Shown: piece by piece, positions 47,936-59,505 of the stretch
Position numbering within the stretch: the first letter of the stretch is position 1
Layout: the number at the start of each line of letters is the position of its first letter
Assembly (NCBI GenBank): GCA_029204225.1
Contig: CM055100.1
Span: 23,815,106 to 23,879,105 of the forward strand
DNA from: Diphasiastrum complanatum
Lineage: Eukaryota > Streptophyta > Lycopodiopsida > Lycopodiales > Lycopodiaceae
DNA: 64,000 nt
Direction of reading: 5' to 3'
Made by a program: the position numbers and the translations under genes
Notes under the pieces: generated by a model
Databases searched by the model: none
The model's input: only the letters and a program-made list of their open reading frames with translations
What the model was told of the DNA's origin: nothing

Positions 47936-48655
47936 GTTGAGCTTTTCATAGGTATATAAAAAACTAAAGTTGACAAGGACTAAAACATCGGTTAGATCTT
48001 ATGTTCTCAGCAAATCGAACCTGAATGTTCAACTTTTGATCCTTGGACCTTTTTAACTTTCATCGACTCTAGTCCTCATAGACACTAGTCCACCATTGTC
48101 GGCTCTCATTGAAGTTTAGTGGATGGATTCTTTTGCCATTCTAGCTTGACACCACTGGCACCGCGGGAGTTGGGTTTTCTGGTTTTTGGTTTTGAAGATG
48201 TATGCATAAGCAATGGATCATACATGTCTCTGGTCTCTACAACATAGAGAGCAGAGTCGGTAGTGGAGGGAAATACAAAAAAGTGTAACAAAATATATAG
48301 TGGAGACAAACAACAAAAACATGTTAGCTTCGAGGAGTACAAACAACGCTAAACAATTGCACCCAAAATCGATTCAAAAATCAAAAGATGATTCAAAACA
48401 ACATACAATTCAACTGCATAACCCCCATCATTACAAAAAGTGAGAAGGATTCTTAAATAGAACCAATCCTGAAGCAAGAATTATATAAAGCAAATCCAAA
48501 ACGGAAACCAAAGCAAAGGAGTAGAAGCCGAATGAACAACAAAAAAGGAAAATACCTGCAACAACCTAAGCTCCCCAAAGCACTTGGAAAAGAGAGAATC
48601 AGCACAGCTATCAGATCTGCATTGCAAATCGCCAAAAGAAATTCGAGAGCAACAA
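47936..48655. other. unassigned intergenic sequence
   Basis: No recognised gene or repeat; short frames only. Confidence 0.35.
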
Positions 48656-48659
48656 GAAA

Positions 48660-48868
48660 ATGAAAAAATCGGCCGCCTCCTCCCCAACCATTGCCATCTC
48701 TGCGCAACCTATAGTATCAAGAAAGATATCAACCAAAAGGTCACTAGCATCATCAATAATCATGAGTTCAATGTTTCAACCTTTGGTTGTTGGAAGACGT
48801 GAATGCCAATTTGCTCTAGATGAGCTAAATCATCTTAAATCATACATGAAATTGGAAAGCTATAGGTA
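48660..48868 (+). CDS. candidate first exon, unknown protein
   Basis: An ATG-initiated frame of 69 codons ('MKKSAASSPTIAISAQPIVSRKIS...LNHLKSYMKLESYR') runs to a good splice donor AG|GTAAGA at 48868/48869. The Ser/Ala/Lys-rich start resembles an organelle-targeting or disordered N-terminus. No downstream plus-strand exon could be identified and no family recognised. It may be chance. Confidence 0.25.
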
Positions 48869-49235
48869 AGATTTAATAAATCCTATCTAATTGCGCATGA
48901 TGTTGTGAATATGCTAATCAAAGAAAAATTGGAATTGTGAAGACAACACGCAACAAGTTGATCGAAATATTATTGCCATTTTATTTTTTCGTACAACACG
49001 AAACAATGACTGCTTAAGGCTATTAAAAACCATGAAGTAACCTAACTGAAAATCGGAGATATTTGTGATAAGTGCAGGTCAAATTCCTCATAATATATAT
49101 TTGAGAATAGTGGCCTACCTGAACAGGTCAGGAAAATAGCTCAAAATTTTAGCACCTCATATTAAAAGAAAAAATTGGTTTCTATCTACTTTCCACACCA
49201 AATAAGAAAAGAAAAAAAAAGAGTACATTTGCCTC

Positions 49236-49447
49236 TCCTGAAGTGTAGCATTGAGATTGATCCAATGTTCCTTTTGTAGCTCCCCATGTATTGCCATATG
49301 ACGACCTTTTACCTCCACAACTATAGCCCCTACTAATAAAATTTCTGAATCACTTGGACTCTCACTAAGAGTGGTTGCACTTACTCCTAATACCTTCTCA
49401 TGAGAGCGTCTAGTTCCACCACTTTGAGCAGTTTGAACAACCATTTT
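49236..49447 (-). CDS. candidate exon Y of an unknown minus-strand gene
   Basis: Open from acceptor ...TTGCAG (after 49448) in the phase left by the upstream exon at 49564-49731. It reads 'KMVVQTAQSGGTRRSHEKV...' and stays open to about 49236. The donor is uncertain: AAG|GTATTA at about 49393 is one choice. No family recognised. Confidence 0.3.
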
Positions 49448-49563
49448 CTGCAATGTCAACACCAAAGTACTAACTACAAAATGTACCACAACTGTTTACA
49501 CCAAACAATGTCAAACAGACATATTAAAATGGTGAACCCATCAAGAACTTTAATCCAAATCAC

Positions 49564-49731
49564 CTCAAAGCATGCCAATAATTCTTCTAATATTTTTTCC
49601 TTAAAGTTAATCTCCTCCCTCAAGCCTTTTTGCTTCGTAGAATCAGACCCCTTTTCCAATTCGCTTTGTGCGAAAGCTAACTCTGCTTCAACTGCTTTCT
49701 TTTCTTCATGTTGTACATTAGTTAACACAAT
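49564..49731 (-). CDS. candidate exon X, coiled-coil segment
   Basis: Exactly 168 nt (56 codons) between acceptor ...GGCTAG and donor GAG|GTGATT. The frame 'IVLTNVQHEEKKAVEAELAFAQSELEKG...LREEINFKEKILEELLACFE' is rich in Glu/Lys/Leu with heptad-like spacing, as in coiled coils, and is phase 0 at both ends like the following exon Y. I do not recognise the protein. No upstream or downstream exons were found, so this may be a gene fragment. Confidence 0.4.
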
Positions 49732-49739
49732 CTAGCCAA

Positions 49740-51640
49740 AACCAAAAGCACACTAAGAGAAAAAAATTTTAGAGCGGATGAAAGAATTACATAAATTTTG
49801 AGGTTGAAAGCATAACCGGTTCTTTAACCTTAGGGATGACCTCAAAAATCCTCCAGTCCTCCATTCAGAAATAGATCCCTTTGAAATCATGTACCATAAT
49901 GGCCACTGACTTTAACTACAATGCATACATTACAACATCACCCATTGTCCAACTCCAATTGCTCTCATACTTGAGAAAATAATATCAAAACTTTTTTATA
50001 TTGCATATTTTTCTAGAATTCTACATTCTAGAAAACTTATGGTTTAGAAGCTCTCACCATGGTTTTTCGGCACAAAATTTCCAGCATATAAAATTGGTGA
50101 TATGTTTCTCTCAAAAACAAATTTTGAAATAGACGTTGGTTAATTTTCAAGAGCATCCTCCTAAACATGTGCAAGGATTCCAAAGGACTCGATCATTCAA
50201 ACAAATCCCTTCTAGCAATGCCCTCACAATGTTTAAGCAAATATCAATATGGAGAATGTTACAATGACGAAACTCAAAGAGTAAGTTGAACTTCAAGAAC
50301 ATTCATGAGCTGTCACTTGTACAACCCCAACAACAAGATGCGTGTTGAAACCAAACGAAGTCTTGCAAAACTTTCACCAGACAATATTCTCTATGTTTTT
50401 ATCATCTTAGAATTTTTGTACCAGACAATACTAAATTGATTTGAGCAATAGTAAGGTCTGTGAATCGCATAACTCTTAGTGCTGCTCATTTTGTCTTGTT
50501 TCTCTAACTTTCAAGAAGACTGAGAAAACCTAACAGAGAAAAAACACTTATGTCATCATTCGGTGCAGATTGAGTCTATGACCATGCCACATCAACCTTG
50601 GTCCAATTTCAAGTAATTCAGACAAAGCAATAATAGAGGGATTTACAAAACTGCGTTGATGATTTATACTGGCTATTTGGGATTTTCGGAAGTCACTAAA
50701 CTAAATAGAAACTAGTGGAAAAAATCGCTAATGTTACTTAATAACCTTGAAAGTCCTAGAAGTAAAAATCTGTCACTGGTTAGCTTTGCGAGATGAATGA
50801 GGAGATGTGAGATAAATGACAAATGACAAAAACAATATCATTCTCCTATCAACCTAGCCACGGCCTCCTATGAGTGGAAATGTTGGCGACACAAGATATT
50901 TGGCTACTATTTTAATTTAGAAATATAAAATTAAAGTTCAATAAGTTGAAGTGCAAGACAGTCTAGCACCAATTGTTGATACTAATGTCGAAAAGTCAGA
51001 CGACAATGTCAATTTCTGAATGGCTTAATTTGTACATTTATGTTATAAATTTTTTTAAAAATGTTATTTATTTATTATGTGACTTTGACATTTAATTTTA
51101 TATTTATTTATTTTTATATTTCATTATTTATTTTACATATTTAAATATTTATACAGGAAAAAAATGCTAGATGTAGTTAAAAAAATCAAATTCTTATTTT
51201 TATTCATTTTTGCATAAAGATTGAGATATTTTTATTACAAATGATACGTAGTCATAATATATTAAACATTGCTCTTGTAAATAATACTTTAAAAAAACAA
51301 TTCAAAAAAAAAAACAAGTTAGATTCTATTTTAGGAAGAGATTTTTTTTTTGAATGATTAACATGAAATAGATAATTTGAAACATATACAAAATATATAA
51401 AAATTAGTTTTTTTAAAGCAAAATAAAATCTCAATAGAAAAAATATTCATATTTTTTTTTGTTATTAAGAATTAAATTTTGAGAATTTCAAAAAGGTTAA
51501 GATATCAAAAGATATAATGACTTTTTAAAACAAAAATTAAGTATTTCAATTTTTTAAAATATGAATTTAGCAATGTTAAAATTATTAAAATTGTTTTTTT
51601 ATGTATACAAATTTAAAGATATAAAAAAATTTAATTTTTT
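49740..51640. other. unassigned, increasingly AT-rich region
   Basis: No coding signal. 51000-51640 is extremely AT-rich, with TTTATTTATT and poly-A/T runs. Confidence 0.4.
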
Positions 51641-51652
51641 TAATAACATCAC

Positions 51653-51694
51653 GACTGAATCACTTGGCACGCCGACGTGCCAAGTGATTTAGTC
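51653..51694. repeat. 18-bp-stem hairpin
   Basis: Arms 51653-51670 (GACTGAATCACTTGGCAC) and 51677-51694 (GTGCCAAGTGATTTAGTC) pair with one G-T and a 6-nt loop GCCGAC. It sits exactly where the AT-rich block ends and the GC-rich minisatellite begins. Confidence 0.8.
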
Positions 51695-51714
51695 AAAAAA
51701 AAAATTTAACACTT

Positions 51715-52260
51715 GGGCTCCTTGGGCTCTTTGTGGTCCCTTGCGGTCCAACCCACCACTAGGGACCACAAAGAGTCTCCTTGTGGTTCCTCACAATTTA
51801 GGGTTTAGGGTACCCAACCCAAGGACCATAAGGAGCCACTCCCAGGGACCACAAGGAGCCTTCTTGCGGTCCAGCCCACCACAAGGGGCCACAAGGAGGC
51901 TCCTTGCGGTCCCTTGGAGCATCGCAAGGAGCCTTCTTGTAGTCCCTTGTGGTGGTGTGGACCGCAAGAAGGCTCCTTGTGGTCCCTCACGGTTTAGGGT
52001 TTAGGGTACCCAACCCAAGGACCATAAGGAGCCCACTCCCAGAGGTCCCTTGCGGTGGTCTGGACCGCAAGAAAGCTCCTTGTGATCCGTTGTGGTCGCG
52101 CAAGGGACCACAAATAGCCTTATGGCGGTGCCTTGGGCACCCCAAAGGACCACAAGCTGGCTCCTTGTAGTCCAGCCCACCGCAAGGGACCGCAATAAGG
52201 CTCCTTGCGGCTTCTTACGATGGCTGGACTGCATGGAACCACAATGAGCCTTATTGCGAT
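51715..52260. repeat. GC-rich minisatellite with inverted subunits
   Basis: Many copies of GGCTCCTTGTGGTCC and its complement GGACCACAAGGAGCC. A longer ~195-bp unit, including 'ttagggtttagggtacccaac' and 'caaggaccataaggagcc', is repeated at about 51776-51845 and 51972-52041. Open frames here on both strands are repeat artefacts. Confidence 0.8.
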
Positions 52261-52650
52261 TTCTTGCGTTAATAGCCCTCTTGGACTTTACCTGGCCATG
52301 AGATTGAACCTAGTCCTAGACCTAGCTAATGCACCATGCCCTAGCCCTAGACTTGGTCCTCCCAGAAGTCCCAACGGCTTACATTTTCTAACATGCCATG
52401 TGCTATGAAATTTCGCAAGCAAGATACGAAGAAAACTCGCAAAACTCACAGATGATTTAGTCGTAGAATGCCAAAACCCACTTATAGTGAGCGCTTTGTT
52501 TTATTATTATTATTTTTACATATATATGAAGGAATATCTCTCTCACTTCGATTTTGGTCTATGACAAGTTTATAGATTTTTTTTGCTAATTTTGAAAATT
52601 CGTGACTTGTTTATTACTAAATGAAATGGACAAAAGCTATATTTCATAAA

Positions 52651-53076
<426 letters not shown>

Positions 53077-53692
53077 TGGTATCAAAGCTCTTGTATTTTA
53101 GGTTATGAAAGGATCAACCACATTTATCAAAGATTTGGAGGAATTACCAATGCTAGATCATGCTAGATTGATTTCTACTCAAAAATCAGCATTTTTGCAT
53201 ATGTAGAGTTGATGTGTGATAGGATTGAGTCTATAAGCTTTCTAAATTGCTAGAAGACTTGTAGGTCACAACTTGATATAGGGTTATGATATTGAAGGAT
53301 TCCGGTGGCTTACTAGATTTGGGTGATTTTTGATGCATTAGGAAGGTCTCATTAGAGGCTACATGATTCTATATCAAGTTTTTGGCAATTGCATGTATAA
53401 TTTGAAAGATTTAATTTTTTGTGATTTTCTCAAAACCCTAATTTTGATTGGATCTCTATTTTTTGAAGTTGCTAGACTTTAATACAGTGTGTTTTAATCT
53501 TAGGAAGTGGCAAGATTCATTAAATTGTTGGTAGATCATAGGTTGATCAAGAATTTTTCATTCTATGTGTTGATTTGCTAGGTTTGGTGCAAAAAAGAGA
53601 TTTGAGAGGTTCCATATCTGTGTGATGTCTGAATCCAAAATAGTGCTTTGTGCATTGAACATGTTGAAAGGATAAGATCAGGTCACTTAAAT

Positions 53693-53890
53693 ATGGCTAC
53701 AAGTGGAGGCTTTATGTTGGAGAGCAATGATAGGCTTACCTTAATCAACTATTCTACTTGGAAGGTGAGGATGGAGTCCTTATTGGAGATGAATGAGTTG
53801 ATGGAAATTGTTGCAGGTGTGGAGGAGAGGCCTCAAGCACCTCAAGATCAAATGAGGTATGACAAGAGAGCAAATAAAGCTCTACATTAT
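53693..53890 (+). pseudogene. Copia gag start, truncated
   Basis: Reads 'MATSGGFMLESNDRLT...STWKVRMESLLEMNELMEIVAGVEERPQAPQDQMRYDKRANKALH', closely matching the first 65 residues of the intact element at 3411-7361. It is cut at about 53890, where sequence passes directly into the second LTR. The frame itself carries on as non-gag sequence to 54049. Confidence 0.85.
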
Positions 53891-54261
53891 AAAAGGAGGA
53901 AACTCGTGGAGAGACACATCTTCTCTCTTTTCTCTCTCTCATTTCATTATTATACATGGTCCTCTTTGGGTTCTACCACTCATTGGTGCACTCTCTTGAT
54001 GATATCTTGCAATCTTAGATGTAGAATGCTCATATTTTATTATGTTTGATTCCACACGTGTGAAATACAGTAGGGTACTGTAATTGTACGGACAACCACC
54101 ATATTTTATGTTTTGGTTCATGTTTGATCTCATAGAGTTTGCATCTCATTTTGTATGTAGATGCTGATGTTCCTACATTGGCAGGATTGTTGATTTGCTC
54201 CTTATTGTAACCAAAGATCAGGGACATGGATTGGATCTTGAATGATCTGAAATCCTTCACA
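53891..54261 (+). repeat. Copia 3' LTR (partial)
   Basis: Begins at TATAAAAGGAGG, probably the LTR TATA box, and ends 'GATCTGAAATCCTTCACA'. It holds TCCACACGTGTGAA (54051-54064). About 3.5 kb of body and the LTR front are missing, so the element collapsed by an internal deletion joining gag to the LTR. Confidence 0.7.
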
Positions 54262-55440
54262 AAGTCCACTACGGATTAATTTTCCTCCAGTTTAGGGTGT
54301 GCCCTTTTGTTTTAGAATGACATGTATGGTTACTTTGCACGTGTCATGCTCTTAGTTTGAAACCGTGCTAAGATCATCCTGGCAGAAATTGGGGCTACTC
54401 TCTCTAGTTTATCACCACACAATTGGTTAGTGCTCGAAATTTTGTCTTTCAGTCCTTTTGCCTTGGCAATTCGCTTACAAGTCTCTTACAAATTCATTAT
54501 TGCTCCATTGTTGTCATGTGGCATTCTTGCATTGGCCAATTACAATAAGGCTAGTGGGGGGCAAATGGCCTAGAATAGTAAGGAAACTTGCCTCTTGATG
54601 TCCTCACTTGCTACTATTTTTCCACTTTAGGGTTCCCCTATTTTACCATTGACTTTTTCAGCTTAGGAACCTAATCTCACTTCGTAGTTTTTTAGCACTT
54701 CTATCACCTCTGCTCTATAGAGATGATAGAAACTATCTTTGGCAAACACCAAGACATTGGGACATCTTTGGCCTCGTACCAATAAGCTATTGAAACCTAG
54801 CTGGACAGGGGACAAGAATTTTCCCGGGGTCGGGCGGCAAGTGCGGTCCTACAGGATTCGAGCTACGTGCACAAATTCTTTCATGGATTTTTGGCCGCGT
54901 GGTCCATCAGTTCCCCGACCCAAATTTTATGGTCCCGAGACATTTTTTGCAGGCACCAAGGCCACGTGGTCTCGAGCACCATTCAGAGACCATTTTTGAA
55001 GGTCTTGTTGGTCCCGGGCACGAGAATTGATTTTTTGCAAGCACAACATCATTCGCCCTCACGCTTTCAAGCACACATGCAAGAGAAAGGCTATTTTCTA
55101 ATATATATACAAGCAACGTCACTTTTCCCAAAAAATTACGGGATAAACTGATGCATGCCACTCGACAAGCAGGCAGGTACCTGGCAGGCAGCGTAGGGGG
55201 GCACCCGGGGTGACGCGGCGGATAAAGCACTATGTCGCAGCTGAATGGGGATGTGCCAGTAAGAGACGAGGCCGTGCTGTGTTTAGGCTGTAGGGAAAGC
55301 CCTAAAAAGTGGACATGGCCAAAAGCAAGGTGGACCATCATCATTTAGGGTTTAAGGAAAGACCAAAAAAAGAGAATGAATAATCTCAACATGGACCAAT
55401 CAGCATCCACAAAACACGTTTTTTAAATCACATTTTAGCC
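54262..55440. other. unassigned intergenic sequence
   Basis: 54840-55350 has somewhat higher GC with scattered CACGTGG and TTTAGGG motifs, but no supported gene. The frames at 54739-55344 are not recognised. Confidence 0.35.
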
Positions 55441-55600
55441 TTTCCCGCAAACTATAAAAGACCAAATCCACTCAATAGCTTTTGTGGTCAGGAAACATAG
55501 AAAGAAAGGACGGGAGGAAGGAAGGAGGACAAATGGGCGAGGGAGGAGGAAGGAGGTCGATCAAGTATCGGCAGTAGCATTCTGGGTATGCCAGAAACTG
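55441..55600 (+). promoter_or_regulatory. candidate RNA polymerase II promoter
   Basis: CTATAAAAG at about 55451-55459 is followed by a purine-rich leader (AAAGAAAGGACGGGAGGAAGG...) and an ATG at 55588 opening 66 codons ('MPETAAVLRSASVL...'). A CCAAT-type 'gaccaatcag' lies about 55 bp upstream. The downstream frame is not recognised, and an earlier ATG (55533) stops after 14 codons. Weak but organised. Confidence 0.3.
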
Positions 55601-55799
55601 CAGCTGTTTTAAGGTCTGCAAGCGTTTTGATTAAACCCACTGATATTTCTGTTTTCTACTCCTGCCCAATGCCTAGAATGTGGCAATCTAATGTCTCTGT
55701 TCTTTCTTTATGCCTTGAGCACCTATGTTTTTGTGGACAGTCTTCTGCAGCGTTTGTTGGGAATCTAACCGGCTTTCTTTTAAATTAAAGACGTATCTT

Positions 55800-58510
55800 G
55801 TTGTGAGTACTAGTGCAAGTTTCTCAAAGTTTATGGATTGGGGAATCAATTTTGTAGTGGTCTTTCCGCCAAAACTGCCATGAAACAATGGTGAGGCCGT
55901 AGAACTACGTGAAATGCCACTAAAAATCACTTTTCCAACTACAAAACATGGGCAAAGCATTATCTTTACGGCTGGAATTTTTTTACGGCTGACATATTCT
56001 GACTTTTCATAGGCTATAACATCCTCCAAGAACTTCGTAAGAGACTTTTTATGGGCCATATTCTGCTTTTGAAATTTTTTGTGGACTTCGATTCATAATC
56101 TGCGAGCATGTAGCTTTTAACAGTCATATTGTGGTTTACATTTGTTAATTGGTCTCAAGAATCCCCAAATTCCACCAATCCCACCATGGCCCGTAAATTT
56201 CTGAGGAATGCCAATCTTCACACATCCTAATGCACTTAAAGAAGGAACAGTAAAATGCCATGCCAATTCTTTTTGGTCACTTCATATTTGATGTTATCCA
56301 GCCTTTGTTTTTCTTTCACCAAATCTTGCTAATTTGCTTTGAAGGTAACGTTACAGCCTTTGCTAAATTGCTTGTCCCCACGCCTTTGTAACCATGTAGC
56401 ACAATTATGTTAAAAAGTCGTATCTGTCAGGTCCATATTGATATCCAGTATATCCTTACATGTTAGCGAATCACCTTCACGTCAACTTGCGTTAAATATG
56501 GTGACATGAAACTCTGGATGCACATTGCACGTTGATTCTATCCAGAAGTTCCAACTCTAACAATTTAACCCAAAAGTAAGCAAGGTGTCAATAAGGCTCG
56601 CTCACAGATTATACTACCAAAACATGAACATGTCAGGCAAAGTAAGTAACTAAATATTTGGAAATACATTGGACATACAAGGTCAAAGTGGGCTAAATCT
56701 GTTGTTTGTTTGTGTACGTATGGACAATCCACAGCTAGTTTTGAAGAAATAAAGGTCTCATCGTGACACAGAGACGCATGAATTACATCCACAAAGAGAG
56801 AGCGAGTGAGAGTGGAAATAGTACATGTCAAGTGTGGTACAAATGGGAGCGCATCAAACGTCTTCAAACAATAAAGAAAAAGATATATGAATCATGACTG
56901 CTTCGATAAAAATGAATCTAATGCATGAGTATCTGAGTAAAGAAAATGTAAATATAATGATAATGGTATAGCATGCTATCATGAAATCCTGCTGCTAACA
57001 AAGAACGATGTAATGGGGATTGCGGCAGGAGGTAGGCCTAAGATGTGCTGCTGGCGTTGTAGTCGTCTATGAGATGTGTGGCTCCTCATGTCTCTATGAA
57101 CAACAGGACCTTGACTACTTAATTTTAGGCCTGTCTCCATAGGTGTAGCAAGTCTGAAGTGTGATAGAAATTAGTAAGCATTTTCATCAAAAATGGCAAC
57201 AAGCACCTTGAGTTTGCACCCTCATAATCTGCATTTGAAAATTGTCCACCTTTTTCTTGTGAGGAGGCCAAATCCTTTGAGTTCCAAGCCAAATCCTCAA
57301 TATGGAGAGAGATGTGGACCTTTGAAGCATAATGAGCTCTCTTCTCAATCCATCAGCGTCCCTTTTGACAGTATTAGTCGACCCTCGAATGATGCACATT
57401 CTTTTCAACAACAAAGCCATAAACAGATTATCTATACCAAAATAGGTAGACCATAGCTTGAAAAGCAGTTGGCTCATTTGAGAGATAGTTTTCGCTCCGG
57501 TAGTCCTGTTACAAAATGCTCTTCTTCAGGTATGACTGAATTCAATTGTGTTATAGTACCTACTCCTCACATTCATGCAAGATTGAGTCCTATGAACTAC
57601 TAAGCATCCTGTGAACTACTAAGCAAAATTGTGTCTTTTGTATCGCTACCATCAGAAACAAAGCTTGTGAAGTCATCTTCATGTAATGCGGATCCTCGTC
57701 CACTTTTTATCATTCCAATTAGTGCTGGATGTAATATATTTTTGAGGAAAAACGAACTTCTTGATTCAAGCAAATATGTCAAAGGAATATGATGGTGTAG
57801 GCCAATTAGCTGGATTTTCCACCACTATATGAATATCAAGCGACCTGTTTTCACTGCAAGGTAATTGATTGATTTTACCAACTATTTTTAGTGCTATACT
57901 TTCTAGATAAAATTTGCAGAGCCTTTGTTGTTGTAATGAGCAAATCTTTCACTAATCGGAATGAAAAATAGCTCACTTGTGTATGTACCTTTTTCATGGA
58001 GAAGTAAAAATGCAACTCTCAAGAAAGCTTTTTGTTTGCATGTTCTTATGCATTTTTGGAAGTGGAGTCACAACTGGTCCTTCTTGAGATGCCGATCTTC
58101 CCAAGTGAGGAGATGTTTCAGAGCCCCCGTCATGCTCTTCAAAATTTCGACAACGTACGAATAGTATCGTGAGGGTGCCTTCTGTTTCGGCCGGTGGACA
58201 AGCTCGATAGGAACCAGTGGGAACAGGCAGGACGAGGAACGGATTGACGGTCAGCCCAGAACGTCCGTCGACGTTGAACAGGGCTCCTGGGACACTTCAT
58301 AAAAGACATTGTAGTGTGTGTAGGTCTTGTGGTTCCTTGTAGTGAATGACACAGTTCTGCTTTTAATTAGTTGAAGTTCACACGTACCTGTGTAGGATAA
58401 ATATTAGATTGCAAAGTGATTTCTTATGCTTGTGCTTTAAAACAATCAGAGGGCTAGAGAGAGTTCTCTGCTCAAGGTTGGAGCGCATCGTATAGATCCG
58501 TATTGCACGT
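55800..58510. other. unassigned intergenic sequence
   Basis: No supported gene. Frames at 55688-56059 (minus), 57187-57477 (minus) and 57193-57456 (plus) lack recognisable motifs and good splice context. Confidence 0.35.
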
Positions 58511-58516
58511 ATTGTA

Positions 58517-58620
58517 GTGAGCATTCATGTCTCCCTGAAACTTGTGGTCTTGAGAGCTTGTAACACTTGTGCTGAGCATTCACGTCACCCAAAAATCTTC
58601 TGGTCTTGAGCTTGATCCTG
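58517..58620. repeat. short direct duplication in LTR-like sequence
   Basis: 'gtgagcattcatgtc...cttgtggtcttgag' (58517-58556) recurs as 'ctgagcattcacgtc...cttctggtcttgag' (58573-58614). The surroundings look like the R-U5 part of an LTR, but no ends were found. Confidence 0.45.
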
Positions 58621-58781
58621 CCTGCAGTTTACGTAGTTGTGCCAAAGATAGGACGCCAGATTTCGCACCCTAGAAAACGAGACATCATCAGGGTACAACA
58701 ATGTGATACATCCATTCCAAAGATGATAGTGGGCTGCTGGGAGACAACATATTGCAGCCAGGGTTTAAGGTTTAGGGTCTA

Positions 58782-58970
58782 GGAATGAAGTTGTAGCATA
58801 AGTAATTAGTAAGCTGTTGAAGTTCATCCGGGGAGAAACCGATCTCATCCTATAAGACATGGTAGTGTGTAGGTTTAGGGTTTAGGGTTTAGGGTTTGGA
58901 GCATAAGTAATTAGTAAGTTGTTGAAGTTCATCTGGGGAGAAACCGATCTCATCATATAAGACATAGTAG
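58782..58970. repeat. tandem duplication with interstitial TTTAGGG repeats
   Basis: 'gcataagtaattagtaag.tgttgaagttcatc.ggggagaaaccgatctcatc' occurs at 58795-58860 and 58900-58966. Four telomere-like TTTAGGG units (58875-58900) lie between them, with degenerate ones before the first copy (58756-58776). Confidence 0.75.
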
Positions 58971-59059
58971 TTGAAACAATATTTTTTGGCTTTTTTTGGG
59001 CAGGTATAGCATTTAAAAAATATTGGGAGAAAATATTTAAAAAATAATAATAATATATT

Positions 59060-59260
59060 GTGGTACCGCCCTGGTACTGCATTCTACAGGGCGGCACCAC
59101 CATTATGGTACTGGCGGTACCATATGACGGTACCACAGGGTACAATGATATATATATATCATAGGTCCCGCGGTACTGGGTACCGCGGATCCCGGTACCG
59201 CGGGACCGTACTGGTACCGCGGTACCATGATGGTACCGTGGTACCACAATATAATAATAT
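59060..59260. repeat. GGTACC palindrome array 5' of the hAT gene
   Basis: At least ten GGTACC/GGTACT cores, several as GGTACCGCGGTACC-type compound palindromes. A CCGCCCTG...CAGGGCGG hairpin lies at 59065-59094. It sits 250-450 bp before the transposase ATG, the position of subterminal transposase-binding repeats in hAT elements. Confidence 0.65.
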
Positions 59261-59505
59261 TTTTAAATTTTTTTTTTTACCTAAACCTACCCGCCCCCCT
59301 CGCATTTCCTCTGAAATTTTTCTGCGCCCTCTCCGCCCTGCCATCGCTGCTGGTTTTTCCTACCTGCCTTTGATTCCTTGCGTCGCCCATCGCCAACGCA
59401 ACGCCCTGCCTTGCATCTGATTTCCTTTGCCCTGCATTTGCCCATTTTCAGCGTCTCTCCAATAGCTGTTTTTTTTCCAGCAATCCATCCCTCATTTCAT
59501 CTGCA

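Noticed and set aside
51741-52234. Overlapping frames on both strands rich in Gly/Pro/Arg
   Set aside because: Periodic GC-rich minisatellite. The frames arise from the repeat and lack any domain.
55688-56059. Minus-strand 123-codon frame starting 'MAHKKSL'
   Set aside because: No recognisable domain and no splice or promoter support on that strand.
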